From assembly GCF_010692325.1 (NCBI RefSeq), contig NZ_JAAHHW010000030.1:1-64000 (forward strand): a stretch of 64,000 nt of DNA, read 5' to 3'. How positions within the stretch are numbered: the first letter of the stretch is position 1; every line of letters begins with the position of its first letter. A model generated the notes under the pieces. The model was not told the DNA's origin and did not search any database. It worked only from the letters and a program-made list of their open reading frames with translations. Shown here piece by piece: positions 1 to 9,168 of the stretch. The DNA comes from Moorena sp. SIO3I8 (GTDB lineage: Bacteria > Cyanobacteriota > Cyanobacteriia > Cyanobacteriales > Coleofasciculaceae). Both the position numbers and the translations under genes were made by a program.

Positions 1-720
1 TGGGAGATGGGGGGATGGGGATATGGGGAGGTGGGGAGGAGGGAGGAGGGAGATGGGGAGATGGGGAGATGGGGAGTAGGGAGTAGGGAGATGGGGAGAT
101 GGGGAGATGGGGAGTAGGGAGATGGGGAGTAGGGGAGAAAGCGGTCAGCCAAAAGCTGTCAGCCGTCAGCCAAAGCTTATCTCTTTTATTGAAAAGCTGA
201 TAGCTGATAGCTGATAACTGATAGCTGATAACTGATAGCTGATAGCTGATAACTGATAACTGATAGCTGATAGCTGATAGCTGATAGCTTAAAAAAAAGC
301 AAAAAAAAATGGGGAATAAAAAGTTAGTAAAAACCTTCCCCTCAAGGAAAAGCTAAAGACTAGAAGATGAAAAAACTAGGATATCCAAGAAAATATGATT
401 ACATCTAACGGTAGCATAAAGTAATTCAAAACGTCAATAGTTTGTTTGTGAACTTTTATGTTTAGGATTGTACTTTTATCTAGGAATGTTAAGAAATTTA
501 AACAGAAATCGAGTTAAATCCAGTATAGGCTTCTGTGTAGGAATTGTGATAATTTTTGATACCATATTCCCGACTCCCGACTCGCTACTCCCGACTCCCT
601 ACTCCCTAATCCCGATTCCCGACTCCCGACTCCCGACTCCCGACTCCCGACTCCCGACTCCCTAAAACTCCAGAATCATAGATTAAGCTAGTAGCAAAGT
701 TAGCTAAAAAACTAGAATCT
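1..720. repeat. Gene-free repeat region at window start
   Basis: About 1-140 is a degenerate GGGGAGAT/GGGAGTA array. About 190-288 is a run of AGCTGATA/ACTGATA units. About 570-663 is a CGACTCC/CGATTCC array preceded by a unique-looking stretch (about 530-572) that recurs at 2630-2670. The open frame across the last array encodes only repeated Pro-Asp-Ser and is not a gene. A promoter for the gene at 721 should lie in 665-720, but I see no clear boxes. Confidence 0.8.
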
Positions 721-1491
721 ATGTTTAAAAAGCTATTAGCTCAGGTGGGCATTGGAGCAGCAAAGGTAGATACACGTTTGTACTTTGATTCCCTAGCGCC
801 TGGGGAAATGGTAGAAGGGGAAGTTTATATTACTGGGGGAGATGTTTCCCAGAAAATTGATGATATTTATATTTATGTGGTTACGGAATACCTGCGGGAA
901 GAAGAAGATACCTCGGTAACAGAAGAGTGCATATTAATGCAATATCGCCTCTCGGAACGCTTCAACTTGCAGGCAAAAGAGGAGATAGTTATTCCATTTT
1001 CGTTTCCCCTGCCAGAGGAAACACCACTGACATTAACCAGCCAACCAGTGTATTTACGTACCGGCTTAGATATACCCATTGCCGTTGACCCCAAAGACAC
1101 CGATTACATTGAAGTACATCCACACCCGTTAATGCAAGCGGTATTTGAGGCATTAGAAAACCTTGGCTTTCAACTTCATGAAGTGGATTGTCAGTACAAT
1201 ACTCACTTCGGGGGTAGATATCCATTCGTCCAAGAGTTCGAGTTTCGACCGATGGGTAAGTATCAGGGTAGCTTGGATGAATTGGAAATCATTTTTTCTC
1301 TCTACTCAGAAGACTTAGAGGTTTTCCTAGAAATAGACAAACGAGCCCGTGGATTTGGTGGTTTCCTAGAAGAAGCTTTTGATCTAGATGAACGTTATGT
1401 CCAATTTCAGGTAACACTGGATGACCTCAATCTTCCTACGGGTGAATTGGAGGCAATGATTGAGGAGATTATTGAGAGCCAAATTAATTAG
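721..1491 (+). CDS. Spo0M-like (sporulation-control, arrestin-fold) protein
   Basis: A 256-residue acidic protein that reads as a full-length member of the Spo0M/SpoOM family, named for a Bacillus regulator of sporulation. Cyanobacterial members have no firmly assigned role. The N-terminus (FKKLLAQVGIGAAKVDTRL) and the following G-E-x-V-E-G-E-V-Y-I-x-G-G segment fit the first beta-sandwich of the family. The second half is rich in Asp/Glu and beta strands. There is no signal peptide or membrane segment, so it should be cytosolic. It starts with ATG right after a repeat-rich leader and ends 2 bp from the stop of the convergent kinase-like gene. Family assignment is from sequence memory; the function is unknown. 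Confidence 0.8.
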   Translation: MFKKLLAQVGIGAAKVDTRLYFDSLAPGEMVEGEVYITGGDVSQKIDDIYIYVVTEYLREEEDTSVTEECILMQYRLSERFNLQAKEEIVIPFSFPLPEETPLTLTSQPVYLRTGLDIPIAVDPKDTDYIEVHPHPLMQAVFEALENLGFQLHEVDCQYNTHFGGRYPFVQEFEFRPMGKYQGSLDELEIIFSLYSEDLEVFLEIDKRARGFGGFLEEAFDLDERYVQFQVTLDDLNLPTGELEAMIEEIIESQIN

Positions 1492-1493
1492 AA

Positions 1494-2378
1494 TTAATCT
1501 TTCAAAATCTGATCAATCATCCGGTTAGCTTGGGATTCATAACCACTACCAAACAGATTAAAGTGATTGAGGATGTGGTAAAGGTTATAGAGGTTTTTCC
1601 GCCGTTTGTAACCTTGCTCTAAAGGCCACACCTCGTTATAGCCTCGATAAAATGCTGCGGGGAAACCACCAAACAATTCCGTCATCGCAATATCAACTTC
1701 GCGATCGCCTACATAAGTAGCTGGGTCAAAAATTACTGGTTCTCCCGCCATGGTAATAGCCGCATTACCACCCCATAAATCACCGTGTACTAAGGAAGGT
1801 TGAGGCTGATGATCCAGTAATTTAGGAACTACTGCCAGTAATTGGTCTTGTTTCGGGAAATGACCACTGCGACGCCGTGCTAGCTGAAACTGATAACCGA
1901 GGCGATAGTCAACAAAAAACTCTACCCAATCCGACATCCATTGATTTACTTGTGGTGTCGAACCAATAGTATTATTTTGATTCCAACCAAACTTACCCAT
2001 CTCCGCTGAACCTTGGGGAGTAGCAGCCTGATGCATGGCTGCTAACTGATGTCCCATTTTTACCCAAGACTCGGTACTGTTACCGCCACCAAGGTCTAGC
2101 CACTCCAAGACAATATAAGAACAATCGACGGCAGTGCCATAGCAAATTGGTTTGGGGATTCGGATTGTCTGGGTTGCCACCATCTGCTTGAGACCGAGAG
2201 CTTCGGCCTCAAACATATAGACAGCAGACGCAGAATTGAGTTTAACAAAATACTTATTAGTCTTACCTACCAGAGCATAACCCTGATTAATACAGCCACC
2301 ACCAACAGATTGGCGCTGGTTAATCTCAAAGGTTTCACCGGTGAGAAGGCTTATCTGCTCAGCAATTTCTTTCCACAT
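1494..2378 (-). CDS. Fructosamine kinase family protein (protein deglycation)
   Basis: 294 residues, the usual length for fructosamine-3-kinase/ketosamine-3-kinase homologues (APH-like kinase fold). These enzymes phosphorylate ketosamines on glycated proteins or small molecules and so cause deglycation. Visible landmarks are an N-terminal SVGGGCINQGY glycine-rich segment, a conserved Lys in KYFVKLN, the catalytic loop LVHGDLWGGN and the metal-binding FDPATYVGDREVDIAM (DFG-like) motif. It converges on the Spo0M-like gene with a 2-bp gap, and a GGGAGTA repeat array lies directly upstream of its start. The substrate cannot be told from sequence. Confidence 0.87.
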   Translation of the reverse strand: MWKEIAEQISLLTGETFEINQRQSVGGGCINQGYALVGKTNKYFVKLNSASAVYMFEAEALGLKQMVATQTIRIPKPICYGTAVDCSYIVLEWLDLGGGNSTESWVKMGHQLAAMHQAATPQGSAEMGKFGWNQNNTIGSTPQVNQWMSDWVEFFVDYRLGYQFQLARRRSGHFPKQDQLLAVVPKLLDHQPQPSLVHGDLWGGNAAITMAGEPVIFDPATYVGDREVDIAMTELFGGFPAAFYRGYNEVWPLEQGYKRRKNLYNLYHILNHFNLFGSGYESQANRMIDQILKD

Positions 2379-2381
2379 TTT

Positions 2382-2460
2382 AGAGGGAGTAGGGAGTAGG
2401 GAGTAGGGAGTAGGGAGTAGGGAGTAGGGAGTAGGGAGTAGGGAGTAGGGAGTAGGAGGA
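2382..2460. repeat. GGGAGTA tandem array
   Basis: About ten near-perfect 7-bp units, immediately upstream (about 4 bp) of the start codon of the fructosamine-kinase-like gene, so it falls inside that gene's 5' leader. Arrays of the same unit recur elsewhere in the window on either strand. Confidence 0.9.
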
Positions 2461-2618
2461 ATAAAATTGACTATACCTTATAAGTAGGATAGTAGGATAA
2501 ATGCTATAGATAATTTTGAATTCAGCAACAATTCAGCAAAAAAGGAATGTGTTGACCGTTGACGGTTGAGTGTAAAACCAACTCAGCACCAACTGACTAC
2601 TCTTGAACTGGCTTGATG

Positions 2619-2780
2619 CTATAGCAATCCGTGTAGGAATTGTGGTAATTTTTGATGCCATATTCCCGATTCCCGACTCCCGATTCCCGACTCCCGATTC
2701 CCGATTCCCGATTCCCGATTCCCGATTCCCGACTCCCGACTCCCGACTCCCTGTTCCCTATTCCCTGTTCCCTTTTCCCT
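2619..2780. repeat. Conserved lead-in plus CCCGATT/CCCGACT array
   Basis: A unique-looking lead-in (TGTAGGAATTGTGGTAATTT then TTGATGCCATATTCCCGA) precedes a 7-bp CGATTCC/CGACTCC array. The same lead-in and array order is found at about 535-663, so this is a dispersed composite repeat and not just a microsatellite. Its far end reaches into the 3' end of the M16 peptidase gene. Confidence 0.8.
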
Positions 2781-4053
2781 TTGCGATCACAATACCATAC
2801 CCATGGGGAGACAGATACTGCTGTGCAGCCTTTTGGATATCAACAGCACTAACTGATTTAATATGACTAGGGTAATTGAGTGCTGGTTCTAAATCCCCGA
2901 CTTGGGAGTAATAGTAACCATATAAATTGCTGCGAGCGCTTGGTTTTTCATTACTAAAGATAAACTGATTGGCGACTTTGGTCCGAATCCGAGCAATCTC
3001 TGAGTCTGATACCAATTCTGTCTGACAGCGATGGATATGGTTTGCGATCGCATTTTCCACCTCTGCCAAATTCTCAGCTGGCAGTTTAGCAGAAATATAA
3101 AACACCCCTTGCAGCCGCTGAGTGATATTACTAACCCCAATTTGAGTAACCAGTTGCCGTTCTTCTCGCAAATCCCTAAATAGCCTGGACATACGACCTC
3201 GTCCTAAAATTCCTGCCAGCACATCCAAAGCATAGGTTTCCTTCAACTCAGGTATACCAGGCACCCGCCACACCATCACCAGCCGCGCTTGTTGTAAAGA
3301 CTCATCCACATACTCCCGACGGACAATCTTCTCGAAAGCTGGTTCAGGGGGAAGGTTTGTTCTATGTTCTATTGCCCTTGGCTGTGCTTGACTAAATCCA
3401 TTGCTGACAATTTCAATTAATTCCGTTACTGGCAAATTCCCCACCACTGCGGCAGTCATAGACCCTGGTTGATACCACCTACCGTGAAAGTCACGCATCT
3501 GCTGAGGCTGGAGTTGTTCAATCACCGAGGCAGGTCCAAGCACAGGACGTCGATAGGGTAACTGGTCAAAGGTAGTTTCCATTGCCCATCTATGGGTGCG
3601 GCGGCGGGGATTATCCTGGGAACGGCGAATTTCTTCCAAAACTACCATTCGCTCTTTTTCAAAGCTATGGTCAGGAATACTGGGATTGAGTACCACCTCT
3701 AGCTGTAATGGTGCCAGCTCGGCAAAATCTTTAGGAGCTGTAGTGATGTAATAGTGAGTGTAATCCTGACTTGTAGCCGCATTGGTTACAGCACCCCGTT
3801 GCTCAATCAGCCGCTCAAACTCACCACTTTGCAATTTTGGTGTGCCCTTAAACACCATATGTTCCAGAAAATGAGCCATACCATTAATCTGATCCGATTC
3901 CACTGCGGAACCGACATTAATCCAAACATTCAGATTGACAGCTTCAACAGGCATCTGCTCCGCCACAATGGTTAACCCATTCGGTAGCCTTTCAACAGTC
4001 GGAGCATTGAGGGAGGGAGTATTGAGCAAACTGGAAGTCATTAAATTAATCAC
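2758..4053 (-). CDS. M16 family zinc metallopeptidase
   Basis: 431 residues, normal for single-unit bacterial M16B peptidases related to mitochondrial processing peptidase. The inverted zinc motif HxxEH is intact (HFLEHMVFKGT near residue 62), with the downstream glutamate region (LEVVLNPSIPDHSFEKERMVVLEEIRR) in place, so it should be active on small peptides or processing intermediates. No clear signal peptide. An internal Met at residue 5 (4041) is a possible alternative start. The last six residues (GKGNRE) and the stop are encoded by the neighbouring CCCTATT/CCCTGTT repeat array, so the natural end has probably been overwritten by repeat DNA; this is outside the catalytic domain. Confidence 0.9.
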   Translation of the reverse strand: MINLMTSSLLNTPSLNAPTVERLPNGLTIVAEQMPVEAVNLNVWINVGSAVESDQINGMAHFLEHMVFKGTPKLQSGEFERLIEQRGAVTNAATSQDYTHYYITTAPKDFAELAPLQLEVVLNPSIPDHSFEKERMVVLEEIRRSQDNPRRRTHRWAMETTFDQLPYRRPVLGPASVIEQLQPQQMRDFHGRWYQPGSMTAAVVGNLPVTELIEIVSNGFSQAQPRAIEHRTNLPPEPAFEKIVRREYVDESLQQARLVMVWRVPGIPELKETYALDVLAGILGRGRMSRLFRDLREERQLVTQIGVSNITQRLQGVFYISAKLPAENLAEVENAIANHIHRCQTELVSDSEIARIRTKVANQFIFSNEKPSARSNLYGYYYSQVGDLEPALNYPSHIKSVSAVDIQKAAQQYLSPHGYGIVIAKGKGNRE

Positions 4054-4111
4054 TAATTGACCACTATTTATTAATGGTAATCTTTCGGTTTGATATCGCG
4101 TTTTTGATATA

Positions 4112-4280
4112 GCAAAGGGAATCGGGAATCGGGAATCGGGAATCGGGAATCGGGAATCGGGAATCGGGAATCGGGAATCGGGAATCGGGAATCGGGATTA
4201 GCCACGATAACACCATACTCCCCATCACCCCATCTCCCCATCACCCCATCTCCCCATCTCCCGATTCCCCACTCCCAAAG
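4112..4280. repeat. Double simple-repeat block
   Basis: About twelve AATCGGG units (about 4117-4198) followed by a CCCCATCTCC/CCCCATCA array (about 4215-4275). It sits between the divergent M16 and CrtD-like genes, so both promoters must lie in or beside it. I do not see a clear -10/-35 pair. Confidence 0.85.
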
Positions 4281-4337
4281 ACCATGACTCAAGGTAGAAT
4301 TATGATAAGAAACATTAAGAAATGCAAATAAAGCAGC

Positions 4338-5927
4338 ATGGTAAGCACTCAGGGCGGTAAAGGTAAGGTAGAATACCCCAAGGAAGAATTCCCGCAGAAA
4401 AAAGTAGCCCAGAAAGTTGTAGTTATCGGCGCAGGAATTGGTGGACTAACCGCTGGAGCACTCCTCGCTCGCCGAGGCTACCGTGTTCTAATACTAGACC
4501 AAGCCCTAGTACCAGGAGGATGCGCCTCTACCTTCAAACGCCGGGGCTTTACCTTCGATGTTGGTGCGACCCAGGTAGCTGGCTTAGAACCTGGTGGCAT
4601 TCACAAACGCATCTTTGATGAACTGGAAGTAGACCTGCCAGCCTCTACCCCCTGTGACCCTGCTTGTGCGGTATTTCTTCCTGGTGAAACCGAACCAATT
4701 AACATCTGGCGGAACCCGGAGCAATGGAAAAGAGAACGACAACGCCAGTTTCCCGGTAGTGAACCCTTCTGGCAACTGATGGCAACCTTATTCAATGCCA
4801 GTTGGAAGTTCCAATCCCGTGACCCAGTGCTACCACCTCGGAATGTATGGGACTTGTGGCAACTAACCTCAGCAGTGCGTCCGGATACCTTAATTACCCT
4901 ACCCTTTACCTTCATGACCGTAGCGGATGGGTTACGAGGATATGGCTTATATGACAATAAGCGTCTGAAAACCTTTCTGGATATGCAGCTCAAGCTTTAT
5001 TCTCAAGTGGATGTTGATCAGACAGCACTGTTGTATGCTGCAACAGCCTTAGGAGTTTCTCAGGAACCCCAAGGGTTATTTCATCTCCAAGGTAGTATGC
5101 AAGTGTTAAGCGATCGCTTAGTAGAAGCCCTGGAAAAATGGGGGGGTAAGCTACTCATGCGCCACACCGTTGAAACCATTGAAACATCAGGTGGTAAAGC
5201 TACTGGTGTGAGGATTCGCAATCAGAAAACTGGGGAAGTTTGGACAGAACCAGCGGATGAAGTAGTTGCCAATGTTACGGTACAAAACCTAGTCAAATTA
5301 TTAGGTAATAATCTACAGACATTCCCTGGAACCTCGATGGCAGGCTATAAATATCGAGTCGATAAGTTACCTTCACCATCCGGTGCGTTTGTCATCTATC
5401 TTGGGGTAGATAAACGTGCAATTCCTGATGGTTGTCCTCCCCATCTTCAGTTTCTCTATGACTACGATGGACCAATTGGCGAGAATAATTCCTTGTTTAT
5501 TTCGCTTAGTAAGCCAGGAGATGGACGAGCACCAGAGGGAAAAGCAACGATTACTGCCTCATCCTTTACCGATGCTGCCATGTGGTGGCGGGGAGCCAAG
5601 CAAGACTATGACCGCTTAAAGGAAGAGTATACAGAAAATGCGATCGCACGTCTTAGTCAATACTTTGATTTAACACCAGAGACCATCATTCACCAAGAAG
5701 CAGCAACCCCTCGCACCTTTGCCCGTTTTACTGCCAGAGAACAAGGCATTGTCGGAGGGATAGGGCAACGGATACCTACCTTTGGGCCCTTTGGCTTTGC
5801 TACTCGCACACCTTGCAAAAGTTTGTGGTTAGTAGGAGATTCAACTCATCCAGGAGAAGGAACAGCTGGGGTAAGTTATTCTGCCCTTACCGCTGTAAGG
5901 CAGATTGAGACATCATTTTGCTTATAG
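4338..5927 (+). CDS. crtD: CrtD-like carotenoid C-3',4' desaturase
   Basis: A 529-residue FAD-dependent phytoene-desaturase-superfamily enzyme. The dinucleotide-binding motif VVVIGAGIGGLTAGALLARR starts near residue 28, followed by PGGCASTFKRRGFTFDVGAT. The C-terminal FAD/substrate motif is LWLVGDSTHPGEGTAGVSYS. In cyanobacteria CrtD desaturates the C-3',4' bond in the myxoxanthophyll pathway, while the related CrtISO isomerises prolycopene. The sequence fits CrtD better by memory of the cyanobacterial proteins, but CrtISO-like function cannot be excluded. The first ~27 residues are a Lys/Glu-rich extension before the flavin fold. It stands alone, with repeat arrays upstream. Confidence 0.75.
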   Translation: MVSTQGGKGKVEYPKEEFPQKKVAQKVVVIGAGIGGLTAGALLARRGYRVLILDQALVPGGCASTFKRRGFTFDVGATQVAGLEPGGIHKRIFDELEVDLPASTPCDPACAVFLPGETEPINIWRNPEQWKRERQRQFPGSEPFWQLMATLFNASWKFQSRDPVLPPRNVWDLWQLTSAVRPDTLITLPFTFMTVADGLRGYGLYDNKRLKTFLDMQLKLYSQVDVDQTALLYAATALGVSQEPQGLFHLQGSMQVLSDRLVEALEKWGGKLLMRHTVETIETSGGKATGVRIRNQKTGEVWTEPADEVVANVTVQNLVKLLGNNLQTFPGTSMAGYKYRVDKLPSPSGAFVIYLGVDKRAIPDGCPPHLQFLYDYDGPIGENNSLFISLSKPGDGRAPEGKATITASSFTDAAMWWRGAKQDYDRLKEEYTENAIARLSQYFDLTPETIIHQEAATPRTFARFTAREQGIVGGIGQRIPTFGPFGFATRTPCKSLWLVGDSTHPGEGTAGVSYSALTAVRQIETSFCL

Positions 5928-6056
5928 GGGTGCAAGCCAAGGGTCCCTAGCTTGGGTTATGGGGTAAAAGTCTAAAATGTCAAGATCCATGGGATCTGTT
6001 TTTTGCCAAACCAGCTGTGGAAGGCTACTAAAACCAACCCCAAAGAGTTAGGATTA

Positions 6057-6983
6057 ATGACCCGACAGCCTCATGATCAATTTGCCAAACAGTATCTAAC
6101 GGAGTTGTTAACACCTCACGGTCAGGTAGAAGTCAGCCGAGAACTAACCACTGAAGTTCGTCAAGTGGATATTTGGTTTCTACCAACAGCTTCTGAATCC
6201 ACAGCACCAAAGGAAATCGGATTGCTCGGTAAGATGGCATCAACCGCCTGTTTATTGGAACCGTTCCGCAATGCTACAGGAATCATGGCAGTGCGCAATT
6301 GCCTGTTGAAGTTGTTTGCTCTCTACAGTGACCTACAGCGGAAAGCACGACGAGAGAAAAACCCGATCAGTGAAACTGATTTACCCTGTTTATGGATTTT
6401 GTCCCCGTCCTGTTCAGCCCAGCTGTTGAAGGGCTTTGGTGCAAAACTTAGTGATTCCGGTGATTGGGTTGCAGGAGTTTACTTTTTGCCTGAGTGGTTC
6501 AACACAGCTCTGGTAGCCATTAACCAGCTACCTGTTACCGAAGAAACCCTGTGGTTAAGAATTTTGGGACGGGATAAGACTCAAAGCCAAGCCATTAATG
6601 AGTTGCTGGCACTACCGGTCGGACACCCCTTACGGGGTAACATCTTAGAGATTCTGGCCAACTGGCGCATCAAAATAGAGGAAAGCGAAGATTTAACTGA
6701 AGACGAGAGGGAGTTAATTATGAATTTATCACCAGCTTATTTGCGTTGGCGGGAAGAAACCTTAGAGCAAGGAAGGGAACAAGGCAAGGAACAAGGCAAT
6801 TTAGAGGGACAGCGCCTGATGGTGGAAAATCTACTGGCAGGGCGGTTTGGCACTGTTGATAAAGAATTATCCCGAACCATTGAGCCTTTAATGCAGTTGC
6901 CGATCACAGAGCGTACTCAGGTGCTGCTTAACTTGTCTCGTCAGGAACTGTTGGAGAGGTTTGGAGACAGTCGATTGGATTGA
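6057..6983 (+). CDS. Rpn-family nuclease-like protein with DUF4351-type C-terminus
   Basis: The protein of 308 residues starts at ATG 6057 (MTRQPHDQFAKQYLTEL). An in-frame TTG at 6003 would add 18 residues, but the family N-terminus begins at this Met. The N-terminal half resembles the Rpn/PD-(D/E)XK 'recombination-promoting nuclease' group common in cyanobacteria (VSRELTTEVRQVDIWFLP with a conserved Asp). The C-terminus (QGREQGKEQG, then LVENLLAGRFG-like and LLERFGDS) matches the DUF4351 tail. The EQG-rich segment is a short charged repeat. Such genes occur in many copies in cyanobacterial genomes with no known native role. The following 1.4 kb has no gene. Confidence 0.75.
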   Translation: MTRQPHDQFAKQYLTELLTPHGQVEVSRELTTEVRQVDIWFLPTASESTAPKEIGLLGKMASTACLLEPFRNATGIMAVRNCLLKLFALYSDLQRKARREKNPISETDLPCLWILSPSCSAQLLKGFGAKLSDSGDWVAGVYFLPEWFNTALVAINQLPVTEETLWLRILGRDKTQSQAINELLALPVGHPLRGNILEILANWRIKIEESEDLTEDERELIMNLSPAYLRWREETLEQGREQGKEQGNLEGQRLMVENLLAGRFGTVDKELSRTIEPLMQLPITERTQVLLNLSRQELLERFGDSRLD

Positions 6984-8432
6984 TGCTCTGACCTTTCAAT
7001 GGTATTGCGGTGGTATTCCCCTTATATTCCGGTATCACTAGGTCAAGACTGACGCAAAACTCGTCAGCAAACCTGCTTATCTCATAGGGGCGCACACCGT
7101 GCGCTCCTACTTGCGATTTTGATTTACGACTGCAGCTACCAGAACACTAGCTCAAAGCTAACGGCTGTTATAGCATTTCCAAATCAGATGTAAACGTGTA
7201 TGGTCTTTTTTTCTTGTTCAATAACACTCTGTATCTCTTGCCCCTCTTGCCTTTTGCCTCTTGTATGCATGGCTTTTTCAGCAATTCGTGTGTTTACAAC
7301 CCAAATAAAAACACCCTGAGCTGTTGGCGTAGCGTGCGCGTAGCCCATAGGCTGTTAGCTTCACTGACCTTATCCTGACCTGATATGGCAGCAAAAGTTT
7401 TTCTGAAAAACTGTCCGGAATTTACTTGGAAGGGAGAGAACATTAAATTGAAGGCAAGGAAAAATTAAAGTAATGACAACAAAGAGTTAATTAGAGTTAA
7501 TTATGCATTGATCATCAGCTGATTTCGGTGGCTCTGAACCAATGTTACAACAGGTTGCTCCAAATGTGTGGGGGATTGTCTATCGGATTAAAATGCGATC
7601 GCTCTTTAACTCCACCTCCAACCTAGGAAATTTACTTTTATCCCATAAGCGATGCAGCGCGGTCTTGAGGGTTCCCCCCACTCGCTATTGCCGTGGTTTC
7701 CCCCACTCGCTATTGAATCAAGACAAAGAGTTTTACTATTTACATCATCAAGGGTATAATTGATAGATTTTGATATCTTTTTTTATTAATTCAATAAAGA
7801 ATTAAAGTTTTATTAAAATCTCCGACAATTAGTTTAACTATCCCATGAATTAGGCTACAGTTAAATTAAATCAAAAACCTAAAATTTTAACTAGTATTAG
7901 TCCCTATCAATTCTGATTTATTCATAACAGTATAAATGCTGTAATTCAATCTGATAAATACCAATATTCACAAACTATTCACACAATATTTAGACATTTA
8001 AATTGTGAATATAGGCTGATATTGAGATGCAGAAATGGGGAGATAGTAGGCCGGATTTTGCACAAGTGAATCGAGCTTAAATTTAAATGCCTATTTGCTT
8101 ATAGCAACTATAAATAGGTGGCAAACTCTCACGCGGTCATTCTGACCGCAATACCAAGGAATTTGGGGTTATGAATTTTCACAACTCGTTTATAAACGGG
8201 CTTATCGACCAAAAAGAGAGCAAGCAATACTAGAGAAACTAGCTCACTACTAACTCCTCAAACTAATCAAGTTATGTATCTAATATACCATGACTTGACT
8301 AATTTCAGCAAGGGTCATGGCTAATCAACTATAGGAATCTGGGGAATTACTCTCAATCCATTAATTACAATATCAGATAATTCCCTCACTAGTTTTATAT
8401 AACAGCAATAATTACTTGGAGAATAAAAAATC
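6984..8432. other. Gene-free stretch before the lasso cluster
   Basis: No convincing coding sequence. It holds a GGGCGCACACCGTGCGCTCC hairpin near 7086, a TAGCGTGCGCGTAGCCCATA remnant near 7331, and at 7649-7733 a decayed copy of the GCGATGCAGCGCGGTCTTG repeat. The last ~650 bp is AT-rich and unique, and is the likely promoter region for the lasso operon starting at 8433. A short frame at 7542-7763 is mostly repeat and was not accepted as a gene. Confidence 0.7.
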
Positions 8433-8738
8433 ATGAGTTTGGATTGTACTATCTCAAAGTCTTCAATTGTAGTAGCAACTCAAGAGCAACTATCTTCTGA
8501 TCTCGGAGGAGAGGCAATCATCCTCGACATGAAGTCCGGAGTGTATTATGGCTTGAATACAGTAGGTGCTAGCATCTGGAATCTGATCCAGGAACCGAAA
8601 ACTTTAGACGAAATTCGGAATGCACTGCTAGCAGAATATGAGGTTGAGCCAGAAAAATGCGATCGCGATCTGTTGGCATTACTCCAAGAATTCGCAGCAG
8701 TTGGGCTAATTGAGGTAAAAGATGAAGCAGTTGCGTAA
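8433..8738 (+). CDS. Lasso peptide B1 protein (PqqD-like RiPP recognition element)
   Basis: 101 residues with the PqqD/RRE winged-helix fold pattern: SSDLGGEAIILDMKSGVYYG, then LNTVGASIWNLI and the C-terminal helices ending LLALLQEFAAVGLIEV. In lasso peptide systems B1 binds the precursor leader and hands it to the B2 protease. The start ATG follows an A-rich TTGGAGAAT ribosome site. Its 3' end overlaps the B2 gene by 17 bp, so the two are translationally coupled. Its first nine residues (MSLDCTISK) recur almost unchanged at the start of the second kinase of this cluster (16597), and SLDC also occurs in the precursor tails. Confidence 0.92.
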   Translation: MSLDCTISKSSIVVATQEQLSSDLGGEAIILDMKSGVYYGLNTVGASIWNLIQEPKTLDEIRNALLAEYEVEPEKCDRDLLALLQEFAAVGLIEVKDEAVA

Positions 8739-9168
8739 GTTCTTGCGCCTTACTACTAGAGAACGTCAACTTGTGATTAACACGTTCATCTTACTAGGAT
8801 TAATCAGACTAGGGCTATGGTTACTACCATTTCACAGATTGCGGCGACTGCTAGCAAAAATCAGTCAGCCATCACCTCAAGCTCAAGGCGTAAACCAAAC
8901 TAACCTAAGCAAAATTGTCGGAGCTGTTAATCTCAGCAGTCGCTACATGCCAGGTGGTGTGAAGTGTTTAGCTAGAGCATTAACCACACAAGTACTGATG
9001 AGTCGCTGTGGTTACTCCCCTCAACTCAGAATTGGAGTTGCCAAAGGGGAGGGAGGAAAATTAGAAGCTCATGCATGGGTGGAAAACCAAGGACAAGTTG
9101 TGATCGGCTATCTCAAAGACCTTTCACGGTTTACTCCACTACCATCGTTTAAAGGAGGCAAACTATGA
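8722..9168 (+). CDS. Lasso peptide B2 leader peptidase (transglutaminase-like)
   Basis: 148 residues, the usual size of stand-alone B2 proteins. It carries the transglutaminase-like cysteine protease core: Cys82 in GGVKCLARAL and His117 in LEAHAWVEN, with the intervening LRIGVAKG strand typical of the family. B2 removes the leader after B1 delivers the precursor. The N-terminal ~45 residues form a hydrophobic helix pair (LVINTFILLGLIRLGLWLL) that may lie at the membrane. It overlaps B1 upstream by 17 bp and the cyclase gene downstream by 4 bp (ATGA), giving a tight B1-B2-C operon. Confidence 0.93.
   Translation: MKQLRKFLRLTTRERQLVINTFILLGLIRLGLWLLPFHRLRRLLAKISQPSPQAQGVNQTNLSKIVGAVNLSSRYMPGGVKCLARALTTQVLMSRCGYSPQLRIGVAKGEGGKLEAHAWVENQGQVVIGYLKDLSRFTPLPSFKGGKL

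Noticed and set aside
468-2866. Open frames over CCCGACTCC/CCCGATTCC arrays (for example 468-665 and 2603-2866)
   Set aside because: They encode only repeated Pro-Asp-Ser/Arg-Leu units of a 7-bp DNA repeat; the frame is open simply because the unit lacks stops in all phases.
7542-7763. ORF of 73 codons before the lasso cluster
   Set aside because: Its second half is the dispersed GCGATGCAGCGCGG repeat and no ribosome site or domain is visible.
8569-8769. Minus-strand ORF over B1
   Set aside because: Shadow of the strongly supported B1 and B2 genes.
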